NCBI GenBank assembly: GCA_963082975.1
Contig: OY720344.1
Location: 91,022,538 to 91,086,537, forward strand
Length of the DNA stretch: 64,000 bases
Source of the DNA: Labia minor
Taxonomy: Eukaryota; Arthropoda; Insecta; Dermaptera; Spongiphoridae
Direction of reading: 5' to 3'
Below, piece after piece: positions 13,063 through 22,696 of this stretch. Made by a program: the position numbers and the translations under genes. The first letter of the stretch is position 1; every line of letters begins with the position of its first letter. The notes under the pieces are model-generated. The model did not search any database. It was not told where the DNA came from and saw only the letters and a list, made by a program, of their open reading frames with translations.

Positions 13063-13712
13063 TTTTTTACCGACCGACGATAATAAGGGAGGTATTGTTT
13101 TCACACCAAATTTCACAGGTGGAGATTTTTACATATCTCCACGAATCATGCATTTTCTTAACAGAAAAAAGTATTTTTAGCATGATGTCTGTCCGTCCGT
13201 CCGTCTGTCTGTCCGTCCGTCCGTATAGATGTGTACAGCCTGAACGGCTCAACGGATTTTGATGAAATTTGGTATATTTACTTAATGCATCAGTGGGATG
13301 AATTGATCAACTTTTGGTGCAAATCCGGAAACCGGAAGTGGTAGTATTAGCGATCGACGATAGGAAGGGAAGGGTTATTTTCACACCAAATTTCACATGA
13401 GGAGATTTTTTTATATATCACCACGAATCATGCACTTTGTATTGGTTTTATCCTCGGGAAAATCATATTTATTAGTTTTTTCTTGATTTAAAATTATATG
13501 ACGTCATCCAGCCATTCATGACGTCACAGCCTGGTCTTACATATATATTATAAATAAAATAAAATTAAAAATATTTATGTTATATCCATATCTGTTTTTT
13601 ATTACATTAATAGATATATTAAAATTATTTGAAATTGTTTCTGTAGCTGCTAATTAATTTACTTCAAACCGTCGCTCGGTTCGGACCTGGCCACAGGTCA
13701 ACTTATTTATAT
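13063..13712 (-). repeat. Left arm of a long inverted repeat (650 bp)
   Basis: This unit is matched in reverse complement over nearly its whole length by 16187-16814, with a 2.47-kb spacer. It starts at a T-run followed by ACCGACCGACGATA and ends at GGTCAACTTATTTATAT. It contains a TCCG/TCTG microsatellite (13190-13225), a GACGTCA pair (13499, 13520) and two direct copies of an about 85-bp subunit (13069-13152 and 13349-13436), both reading GACGATA...TTTTCACACCAAATTTCACA. No ORF with recognisable products. It may be a non-autonomous DNA element inserted twice, or an arm of a foldback element. Confidence 0.8.
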
Positions 13713-13867
13713 ACAGAAGGCCATTGTTACGGGAAAAAGAGTTCCATTCGCAATCCTCCTTTTAATTGAGCTCGCTCCCCTCAGACAAAAACAACACAAA
13801 TAATATAATAATAATTTTAAATAACAATTTCTAATAATAATTAATAGTAAAATAAAGTAAATCAAAT

Positions 13868-13912
13868 GTTTTTCATTGTATCAAAAGATATGAATAGATA
13901 GGTCTATTGTTC
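13868..13912 (+). repeat. Short direct repeat, copy 1 (partner 15338-15384)
   Basis: The block CATTGTATCAAAAGATATGA and the following 'ATAGAT...TCTATTGT' recur at 15338-15384 with a few substitutions and a small insertion. Both copies lie in the spacer between the long inverted-repeat arms. Origin unknown. Confidence 0.6.
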
Positions 13913-13947
13913 ACTCAATTTTTATTAATATATTTAAAAAATATGCG

Positions 13948-13972
13948 GGCCGCGAGTTGGACATCCCTGGAT
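13948..13972 (-). mobile_element. Solo hAT-type terminus
   Basis: Read on the minus strand the block begins CAGGGATGTCCAACTCGCGG, a typical hAT terminal repeat (CAGnGnTGTCCAA) followed by a GC-rich subterminal tract. I found no matching second terminus or repeated GATTAGAA flank nearby, so only one end of a decayed element survives. Confidence 0.4.
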
Positions 13973-14857
13973 TAGAACAATAAGTGAAAAAATATTTAAT
14001 AATTGAATAAATAAATAAATATTAAAATGGAGAATTTTTTTCAGAAGAAAATGACAAGAAAATCTTCCTCAGACATGTCACCTTTTATTTTGCTTTTTCT
14101 CTAACAAAAGCTTTCCGTTAGTTTTTCAATTTACTTAAAAACAAATTCATCCCTTTCTTTCTTTTTTTTTATTTTGAAGATTAGATAAAATCTATTTCGT
14201 GACTTCGGGATTAAATGCCGACTGATTAACTTGTCTCATTTATTTTTTTCTGTCTGAAAAGATAAATTTTTATTATTTTTTAAAAAATGTGATTTAATGA
14301 TAATCGTATTTTTTTAAGTAAATTGTTACCTCATGTAAAATAATAATGAATCAACTTCATTAACGAATATTGATAATATCAATTGTATATTAAAGATTAT
14401 TTTATATATCAGTATATTCTATAATTGATTATATTAAATTAGTAAAAATATCTAATTTATTTTATTTTTTTATCTATTAAATAAAAATGTAAATTAGTTG
14501 TAATGATTAAATAAATAAAATAACTCGAGTATATAATCACATTTACTATAAATTTTTATTATTATATTAAATACCATGATAATAAAATATTTAAATTAAT
14601 AATTTTTTTTATTATAATTTTAATTAATTGCCATTCAAGTAAATATTGTATAAAAAAAAATTAATAAAAAAATATAATAAATTCAGTAACTAATATTTTA
14701 AATCAATTGATAATTAAGGTATTAATTAATTTTTCAATAAATTTTTAAAGTTCAAATTGATTATTCTCTAAAATTATTCGATAATTACTATATTTTTTTT
14801 TAATTATATTTTTTTAGTTCAGTATCTAAAAATATTTCTAGCCAAATCTACAGAGCA

Positions 14858-14888
<31 letters not shown>

Positions 14889-15039
14889 TGTTTTTTGAAG
14901 AATCCACTGAACTTTCTGTTCATTCTTATGCTTTTATATTGAACTTTAGCTGTTAGATAATTGACTTTTCAATATAAGCAAGAAAGGTGTTTTTCACAAG
15001 TCATCCAACCCTCTTTAATTTATATAAAAAAACACGTTG

Positions 15040-15480
15040 TATATTGTATTACATTCACTTCTATTGAGAATGCATTCATTTTTTTTTACAGAATGTCTCA
15101 TAAATAACAAACTGGGGGGTCGTCTTGTATATAATTATTATTTGTTGACCGGATATAACAAAAAGTTGAAAAAAAAACTGAATGATATTTCTAATAGAGA
15201 GCGACCTCAAAAGGGGAGTTTCTTATATGATTATTATTATCCTAAGTACAAACAACGTGTCACTGTGTCATATGGGGGGTTTACTTGTCACCTTCTGATT
15301 AGCACCCTTCTCACTTATTATCAGCATCAAAAAAGGGTGGTTTTCATTGTATCAAAGGATATGAATAGATTGGGCGTAAAGTCTATTGTCATGATTGATT
15401 AGGTCGTATTAAAACGCTGCCCCAGCTAATCTAACTCTGAACCTCAAAATCCCTTCAAGTGCTGAAATCTTTGATTCAAA
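15040..15480. promoter_or_regulatory. Intronic island between inverted-repeat arms
   Basis: A 121-codon plus-strand frame (15037-15402) spans this block. Its translation is rich in L, Y and K, has no recognisable domain, no nearby splice signals and no partner, so I do not call it a gene. The block is a unique, moderately GC-rich sequence holding one copy of the short repeat at 15338-15384. Confidence 0.25.
15338..15384 (+). repeat. Short direct repeat, copy 2
   Basis: Second copy of the 44-47 bp repeat at 13868-13912, in the same orientation, with 'GGGCGTAAA' inserted relative to copy 1. Confidence 0.6.
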
Positions 15481-16108
15481 TATTTGCATTGAAACAATAC
15501 ATTTCCATTTACAGAATATATTTTATTATTTAACCACGATTTTAGTTAAACATTGAAATTCAAATGATCAATTAAAATATTTTTTTTTATATAATTCTTG
15601 GAATTTATTTCAATGTTTATATACTTATATAAATAAATTTTAAATTTTTATTACTTTTATAGAAAGATTAAATGTTCAAATTCTAGTCCACTTAATCATC
15701 ATAATTGTATAGATTTGTTACATGTAATTTTATTATATAATATTAAAATATGAATATTTAGCCTTGATATTAATAATAATAGTAATTATAAAATAAAAAT
15801 TCAAATAAAAAAAAACAAAGATAATCACAAGTTTGTTGTAATTTCAATGAGAAACAGAATAATACATAAATAAAATTATACAATCTTAATGTATATATTT
15901 AAACTAAAATATTGTTTTTGAAATTAAATAATGTATAATGGTTCATTTTAAACAAATAATTTATTTTTTAAATTAAAATAATTAATACTAGAAACAAATG
16001 TCAATAAATCTCAAAAGTTTTCTTGAATCTGACTTACAAGAAAAATATTTATTTTTTATTTTTAATCACATTCATGTAGTGAATTTCAATACAATCAGTT
16101 CTAAGAAC

Positions 16109-16920
16109 TATAGTCCGGGAGCTAAGAGTTACCCCCTCCTAGAGTGATTTCCTCTACACCACAGTCTTCTACCCTCTCAAACTAAAATATAAATAAGTTG
16201 ACCTGTGGCAAGGTCCGAACCGACCGAAGGTTTGAAATAAATTAATTTCCAGCTACAGAAACAATTTCAAATAATTTTAATATATCTATTAATGTAATAA
16301 AAAACAGATAGGCATATAACATAAATATTTTTAATTTTATTTTATTTATAATATATATGTAAGACCAGGCTGTGACGTCATGAATGGCTGGATGGCGTCA
16401 TATAATTTTAAATTAAGAAAAAAACTAATAAAAATGATATTTCTCGAGAAAACCAATACAAAGTGCATGATTCGTGGTGATAAGTAAAATATCTCCTTAT
16501 GTGAAATTTGGTGCGAAAATAACCCTTACCTTCCTATCGTCGATCGCTAATACTACCACTTCCGGTTTCCGGATTTGCACCAAAAGTTGATCAATTCATC
16601 CCACTGATGCATTAAGTAAATATACCAAATTTCATCAAAATCCGTTGAGCCGTTCAGGCTGTACACATCTATACGGACGGACGGACAGACATCATGCTAA
16701 AAATACTTTTTTCTGTTAAGAAAATGCATGATTCGTGGAGATTTGTAAAAATCTCCACATGTGAAATTTGGTGTTAAAACAATACCTCCCTTACTATCGT
16801 CGGTCGGTAAAAAATTTGTTATGCGCAACAAAGTTTGCGGTGTGGTTTTGTAGGAATGGTGTGGGTGCTTGGCCGAGGATGGGGTCGGTTCATGCACCAA
16901 CTCTCACCTCCCGGACTATA
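16109..16920. mobile_element. TA-flanked 812-bp element with 22-bp TIRs, containing the right inverted-repeat arm
   Basis: The left end TATAGTCCGGGAGCTAAGAG and the right end, in reverse complement TATAGTCCGGGAGGTGAGAG, match at 20 of 22 positions and both start with TA, a Tc1/mariner-like target. Inside lie 16187-16814 and unique flanks. No transposase is encoded. Either the 0.63-kb repeat is the body of this element and the copy at 13063-13712 is a truncated sibling, or the repeat inserted into an older element. Confidence 0.6.
16187..16814 (+). repeat. Right arm of the long inverted repeat (628 bp)
   Basis: Reverse complement of 13063-13712 with scattered substitutions and a shorter CGGA microsatellite. 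It holds the same two about 85-bp direct subunits (16464-16550 and 16725-16809). The second contains a clean 10-bp-stem hairpin, GTGGAGATTT (16735-16744) pairing with AAATCTCCAC (16749-16758). Mismatches between arms show that they are not freshly duplicated. Confidence 0.8.
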
Positions 16921-17694
16921 ATCAGCAACTGCATCTTATCTCTAACATATCAATATTTCATAGAAATTAGAGCCTTTCAATAGACTTTAAATATCAAGTA
17001 AAGTATTACTATTCTTAAATAAATAAAATTTATTTATCAGCATTAAATTAATCATGTTTAGAAATTGAATGAATATGACTGTGGATAAGGACGGTTGCTG
17101 ACAAGAACTTTTGACTTCAGTATTTCCAATGAGATAGAAAGATTATTATTATAATTATATATATATATATGCCTTTTGCGAGGATAAAATGTAACTAAAT
17201 TTTTATTGACAATATCAAAATATTTTTCATATTTGTTTTCACTTAATATATTCAAAAATATATTAAATTGCATGACCTTTTTTCTATAGAAAACAAATTT
17301 TTTTAGATTTTTCGTTAAAATAAAAATTTGATAAATTATATAATAATTTTAATTTATAAATTTATATATATATATATATATATATATGTTAAAAAATAAA
17401 TTACACTATTTAATGTTTCAAAATGATTTATTATCACTTTAAATACTTATTTCGACATTCATTTTATTTTTCTAAATGTGTCCAATTGAGTGAAACGTAG
17501 ATGAATGCTAAAATAAGCATTAAGTAGTAATATATCATTTTTTAACATATATTAATTTATACTAATTCATTCATTTTTTAAAATTAACACTATAATTTTT
17601 CAAATTTAAAGGTGAAATCTTGAGAATTTAAATAATAATAATAAGGTAGGCCAATAATTATTTACAAATTTTAAAGATTTTTTTTATTATTATA

Positions 17695-18150
17695 GTTAAC
17701 TTTAGAAAGTATAGAAAAAGAAGCGATGATTAATTAAGCAAAACGGATTCTCTCGTCTATATATCTATCTCTTTATGATATTATTCTCTTATAAAGAAGC
17801 CACAAGATTAAATGAAAGAGGGAGAGAGAGTGAGAGGTTTTTTTTTTTTGTTATACTGGCCCGTGTTTATTCCGCTCATCATTCATTTACCGTCATTATC
17901 ACTTTGGCTCCTTCCATTCATAATTTCCTATTTTTTATCTTGTCACCATTAAGAGATTCGGATCTATCAAGCTCTTCGCTTGTCGTCTTTTTTTTTATAA
18001 TACATCTTTTTCTCTTCCTTTCTCACTCGCTTCTAATATTTTTCCTTTTTGTTATTTTATATTTCACATTTGAACACACAATACAACTCGATTTTGATTT
18101 TCAATTCGCAAACAAGAAAAATCCAATCTTGAAATTTTTTTAAATAGGAA
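17695..18150. promoter_or_regulatory. Pyrimidine-rich intronic island
   Basis: Contains GA-rich 17810-17840 followed by CTT-rich sequence. A 122-codon frame crosses it, but its F/L/S-rich product is what a pyrimidine tract gives by chance. I see no domain or splice context. Confidence 0.2.
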
Positions 18151-18189
18151 GCCATTCAATTAATGATTTGTTAAGATTTTATTAGGTGA

Positions 18190-18600
18190 TAATTAATAAT
18201 TTCGAAAGCGCTTTTGTATGAATGAATGAATGGATGGATGAACCAGTGAGGTTGGGATGATGAGAGGAGGAGATGAAAAGAGATCGGAACGATGAAGATT
18301 CCCAGGCACTCGGCCATTTTTAATTATGCAAGTAAATAAAATAGCACCGTTGAGTATCCTAATGGAATACATTTGGACCCTACCCGTTTTATTATTCAAT
18401 TCAATTAAACAGGCAAAAATATAATGATTTTAATCATCATCATCATCAACTTAGCGGTTCTCCATTTAAAAGAGTCACTTGATTTGGTTGCTACTTTTTA
18501 TTTATTAACGGTGCATTCAAGCGGGGCATCACGCTAGATTTTAATTAAACTCCAATCACTCCAACTACTTTTCCAATTTCGACCCCCAAGCGACATTTTT
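18190..18600. promoter_or_regulatory. Intronic island with POU- and homeodomain-like motifs
   Basis: About 400 bp of unique sequence with ATGAATGAATGAATGG simple repeat, TTTTTAATTATGCAAGTAAA (18318-18337; one base from the octamer), an ATC run (18436-18448) and TTTTAATTAAAC (18539-18550). Noncoding. Candidate enhancer by composition and motifs only. Confidence 0.3.
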
Positions 18601-19040
18601 TTTTCCTTTTAACAAAATATAATAAGATAGTAGTAGGCAGTTCTCTGATAAAATATATTGACCTAGTATATCGCGATTTTTCTCAATGTAGATATTTAAT
18701 TATCAGATAAGATCACACTATTCATCTGGAAAAAGATCTTTAATTTTTATATTATTTATTTATTTATTTATTTTTTTTTAATATTATTTTTTTTTTATTT
18801 ATGTCCTAGCTTGTCTGTAAGTAGACAAGTCGATTCATTTATGAAATAAATAAGAAACATAGATATATACTAGAACCAGAGCAGGATTTGTTTGTTCTGT
18901 TTTTCCGGTTTATTAAAGTAGAATAAAAAAATCGTGTTTTGCTTAATTGGACAGTATTTCTCAACTAGATATTTTTTAAACTATCCTTTAAATCATATTC
19001 ATTATTATTATTTTAAATTATATCTATATATAGTCCAAAT

Positions 19041-19150
19041 AGATGGTTCGTATTAAGAACTAAAGAAGACGTGACTGTATACGAAAATGGTTGGGTCACG
19101 TTACAAGACAAAGTGACATAAAAAGGACTCCATTGGGGGGAGGAAGGGGG
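19041..19150 (+). pseudogene. Degenerate non-LTR retrotransposon (LINE) C-terminal fragment
   Basis: One frame reads about 35 codons with a stop after the seventh, including RKWLGHVTRQ and KRTPLGGG. The pattern (K/R)(K/R)xxWxGHVxR...K...P.GKR.RGRP is the hallmark C-terminal tail after the reverse transcriptase of many animal LINEs. Only this scrap remains and the GRPK part is lost. Call rests on a short motif, so confidence is moderate. Confidence 0.4.
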
Positions 19151-19797
19151 GTTATTTATAAGAAGTGTTGAATCTCGTGTTTAACCATAAATGAAATAAA
19201 GGTTACAACTTTGAATAATTTATCAAAATATATATATATATAAATATATATAAAAATATTATTATTATAACTAAATACTAAAAAAATTTCAAATATTTTG
19301 ATAAATAAAAATAAATTATTAATTTGATCATAAATAATCATTTTTATTTATTTATTTTTATTATTTGGCATTATGTATAATAATTATTATTATTCAACAT
19401 AGGTAATTATTGAAAAGGAACAAATAATTATTATTGTTTTAACATTTTTTTTACTTTCATCACTAGAAATGAACAATCTTTTTTTTAAATTAGCTTTGGC
19501 CTTTTTTATATCATTTGGCCCTCATATATTTAAATTTTATAATTGGATAAAGAGTTTTTATATTATTATTATTATTATTATTAATATTATAGGTTTCAAT
19601 ATATTTATGTTAGAAAAAAAGTTCACTGTTGTGAGTGAGAAGGTATCGACCATTGTCTTTTTAAATTTTTTAATTATTGCAGATATTTTGTTGTATTCTT
19701 TGATTTGAGAATTTATTGAGAGAATAATTATATTATATGTCCAAAGTTTCTATAATGTCAATTAAACAATCTCATTATTCCACTGGTAATAATAACC

Positions 19798-20315
19798 TTT
19801 CGACGTCGAGATTTTGATGTTTTTATACGTTTTGAGTCATTTTCTATAAGGTTGAGAAAAATGTCGGACAAGATTACGCAAAAACGGTCTGAGTTAGAAT
19901 AATAAAATTTAGTACACGGGCATTATTCAAAATTCGTAATTTACTATCAACTTTTGAGAAATGTTTCTCATTCAGAAGAAGACCATTACCTACAACGTTT
20001 TGAATTTTTTTCCTCTAAAGTGACTCTAAAAATAAAGATATATGTTTTTTAATTTTACACATGATTAAAAATTGTATAAAACTGCTATATATAGAATTTC
20101 AGCTTGATTGAATCGCTGAAAGTACCAAGAATTAATTTTTTAACATTGCAAATCTCACGCGCCAACACGTGACGTGGTGCCATCAACAAAGAGCCAAACA
20201 TGGGCTGGTTTAATAAATCTTATTTAATAATTTTAATTTATAATTTAATTTAAATATAATATATGTTAATTAATCCAATTCAAATTTGCGAGATAGTCGA
20301 GTGGAGACAATCCAG
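19798..20315 (-). mobile_element. HINE-like non-autonomous element, copy B (end-truncated)
   Basis: Reverse-orientation member of the five-copy family best seen at 20882-21524. It keeps the subterminal GCGAGATAGTCGAGTGGAG end at 20288-20306 and the conserved core (CAACACGTGACGTGGTGCCA, TCAGCTTGATTGAATCGC), but lacks the opposite hairpin end and the CA microsatellite. With copy A it forms an inverted repeat with a 566-bp spacer. Confidence 0.75.
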
Positions 20316-20804
20316 ATTTTTTTTATTATTTAAATAGAACATTAGGTTCTGTAAATATGAGGTTTCAAAAGGAAAAAAAAACACAAAAAATACAAACTAG
20401 TAAAATAAATCTTCGATTAATAATTAAATGAATAATTTTATTAGCTATTTATACATACTAGTTTTAATAGAAATGATCTTTATAGACACGATGGTAATGA
20501 ATATCTCTCTATATCATTAAAATTAATAATAAGTCATAAACTTAGAATTTAACGATAAAGTTACCAATGAAAGAATAATTGGTTGAAATAATTAATCACA
20601 TAATTGCCCGATAACGATTAATGATATATTTCCGTGTCAGGTGTGAAAAATACACATCGTTGAATTTTATAAGACAAAATTATATATGATTTGCATTATT
20701 TATTTATTTGCACTATTCTGCAACAAATCATATCCTCGTTTATTTAAATTATTTTAAGTGTTAATTAAATATTCATTCAAAACTATAAATAAATAAATAC
20801 ATAC

Positions 20805-20807
<3 letters not shown>

Positions 20808-20841
<34 letters not shown>
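20808..20841. repeat. (AT)n microsatellite
   Basis: Uninterrupted AT run of about 17 units just before HINE-like copy A, following AAATAAATACATACATA. Confidence 0.95.
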
Positions 20842-20845
<4 letters not shown>

Positions 20846-20881
20846 GTTTATTTGATTAGATGAATTTAATTTTAAAATTAG

Positions 20882-21524
20882 CTGGAGTGTCTCCACTCGA
20901 CTATCTCGCAATTTGAATTGGATTAAATAACATAATATATTATATTTAAATTAAATTTAATTAATTATAAATTATAAATAATAAATAATAAATATTAAAC
21001 CAGCGCATGTTTGGCTTTTTGTTGATGGCACCACGTCACGTGTTGGCGCGTGAGATTTGCAGTGTTAAAAAATTAATTCTGGTAATTTCAGCGAATCAAT
21101 CAAGCTGAAATTCTATATATAGCAGTTTTATACAATTATTAATCATGTGAAAAATTATCAAACATATATCTTTATTTTTACGGTCACTTTAGAGGAAAAA
21201 AAATCAAAACGTTGTAGGTAATGACCCTCTTCCGGTTGAGCTACATTTCTCAAAAGTTGATAGAAAACTATGAATTTTGAATAATGTCCATGTACCAAAT
21301 TTCATCATTCTAGCTCAAACCGTTTTTGCGTAATCTTGCCTACATACATACACACACACACACATACACACATACACACATACACACACACATACACACA
21401 CACACACAGACATTTTTCTCAACCTTAGTGAAAATGATTCAGGAACCTTCAAAACGTATAAAAACATCAAAATCTCAACATCGAAAATTTTCGTGATCGC
21501 AATACTATCTCTGGCGAGATAGTA
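20882..21524 (+). mobile_element. HINE-like non-autonomous element, copy A (full length, 643 bp)
   Basis: Best copy of a family found five times here. One end is CTGGAGTGTCTCCACTCGAC, a hairpin (GAGTG-TCTC-CACTC), followed at once by ACTATCTCGC. The other end is ACTATCTCTGGCGAGATAGT, a second hairpin that ends in GCGAGATAGT, the inverse of ACTATCTCGC. A CA/CATA microsatellite (21344-21412) lies in the body. Subterminal inverted repeats, a central microsatellite and a hairpin next to one end are the published architecture of Helentron-associated HINE/DINE-1 elements. No coding capacity. Family assignment is by structure only. Confidence 0.7.
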
Positions 21525-22142
21525 ATTATATACGACCTATAAATATATAATAAAGGAATACATTATAATTTATCAACATATATATATGATATAATTAATA
21601 CTTTTAAAACTTTCTTAAAGCCTATTTATCATTTTGATGTAGGATAAATAGATGAAAAATTATTTTCAAAATTTACTACTGTATTTGGTAAAATTTTTAT
21701 ACTTCGCCATTAAAAAGATTAATATTACATATCGTTATGATAAATATTTTTTAGATTAAATCTTACTTGATGGGAATTTAAAGAATTAAATAAAAAAAAA
21801 ATTTCCGGAAAAAGATAAACAAAAGGAATTTTTTTTTTATTCATTTTCTTAATGGCATTTGAAAAAATATAAATTACTAACTTGTTAAGAATGTCAAGAA
21901 TCGAATTCTCAAGGGGGAGAAAAAGTGCATTTATTTATTTAAAATGTCATTTTCAATTTTTTTTTCCCATTTATTTATTTATTTTCTATTAAATTTAGAT
22001 AACTTAAATTTTTTCTTTTATTTTCAAGATTCTCATGTACGATACAAAATTTTTCGCATCGTTTATATAATTATAAATATTTTTGATATTTATTTTTATC
22101 TTTCAGTTTGTATTGAAATAGTTTTCTCTATTTTTGTTACAG

Positions 22143-22197
22143 AACACAACGGTGGACGACGGAGGCGCCTTCATCAATGACTTGCCTATCCTTAAAA
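22143..22197 (+). CDS. TFAP2: TFAP2 short internal exon
   Basis: The 55-bp exon follows a T-rich tract and TTTTTGTTACAG and ends at donor GTAAGT (22198). It starts in phase 0 and ends in phase 1, encoding NTTVDDGGAFINDLPILK plus one base. The vertebrate counterpart is a similarly tiny exon (about 52 bp, ending ...DQTVIKK) at the same place in the gene, so size, phase and the hydrophobic end I-x-D-x-x-I-x-K all agree. It lies between the activation region and the AP-2 DNA-binding domain and has no known catalytic or binding role. Its GC content contrasts sharply with the introns. Exon prediction by frame alone would miss it; the splice sites and phase continuity with 1934 and 43040 support it. 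Confidence 0.88.
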
Positions 22198-22239
22198 GTA
22201 AGTCCCACAAATGATTATCACAGGAATTAAAAAAAAAAA

Positions 22240-22445
22240 AAATTTCCGGTACATCTGTCATATAGTAGATGTGAAAAACGGGGAGCCCTCAGGGTATTGG
22301 GTGACACTTTGAAAGATTTGTCGATGTATATCCAGGGTGAGAGCCCCGCCTTCTAGTAATTAGAGTTCTTGACAGCCATCTGGACCCACCCCCCGGGGCG
22401 TAATTGCCCATACTATTTATTTATTGAAATGGAACAAACGGACTT
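22240..22445. promoter_or_regulatory. Intron-proximal island with a consensus AP-2 site
   Basis: Starts some 40 bp after the short exon. GCCCTCAGGG at 22285-22294 fits the AP-2 binding consensus (GCCYNNRGGS) perfectly, and CCCCGCC and CCCCCCGGGGC follow. This could be an autoregulatory element or merely conserved intron flank. The match is seen; binding is inferred. Confidence 0.35.
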
Positions 22446-22631
22446 ACCAGAGGGGCAAACTATAAAATCTTTTTATACATCACTTCTCAACTAAAAAAAC
22501 CCATTATATATACTTACATATATGTATACATAGTATATATCACATAAATATAAAATTTCGTTTATATTATATATATATATACCTATAGGAAATTTTATAT
22601 TTTATGTTTTAATTATTCTATTATATACTTA

Positions 22632-22696
22632 TACTAGCTGCTCAGAGCGTCTTCGGCGCTCTTCACACCTAGACGGGGGCTCTGCCCTCTGTACGC
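22632..22696 (+). repeat. GC-rich double-hairpin repeat, copy 1
   Basis: After TACTAGCTGCT come two adjacent stem-loops: AGAGCGTC-TTC-GGCGCTCT (22644-22662) and GGGGGC-TCT-GCCCTC. The same order occurs in reverse complement at 45361-45430 with cleaner stems. The strong GC content in AT-rich DNA and the compensating stems suggest a structured terminus of a mobile element. I cannot name the family. Confidence 0.6.

Larger units (their letters stand above)
1935..22142 (+). other. TFAP2: TFAP2 intron A (about 20.2 kb)
   Basis: GTGAGT donor and TTTTTGTTACAG acceptor bound this phase-0 intron. It is mostly A/T-rich simple sequence with AT and TTA microsatellites. Structured content is listed separately: hAT MITE, TTAA MITE, paired 0.65-kb inverted repeats, TA-flanked element, two HINE-like copies, a LINE fragment and several GC-richer islands. 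I saw no additional AP-2-like exon. Confidence 0.85.

Noticed and set aside
15037..15402. 121-codon open frame
   Set aside because: No domain, compositionally driven by AT-rich codons, no splice or promoter context; lies between repeat arms.
17775..18143. 122-codon open frame
   Set aside because: F, L and S-rich translation of a pyrimidine tract; not a protein-like sequence.
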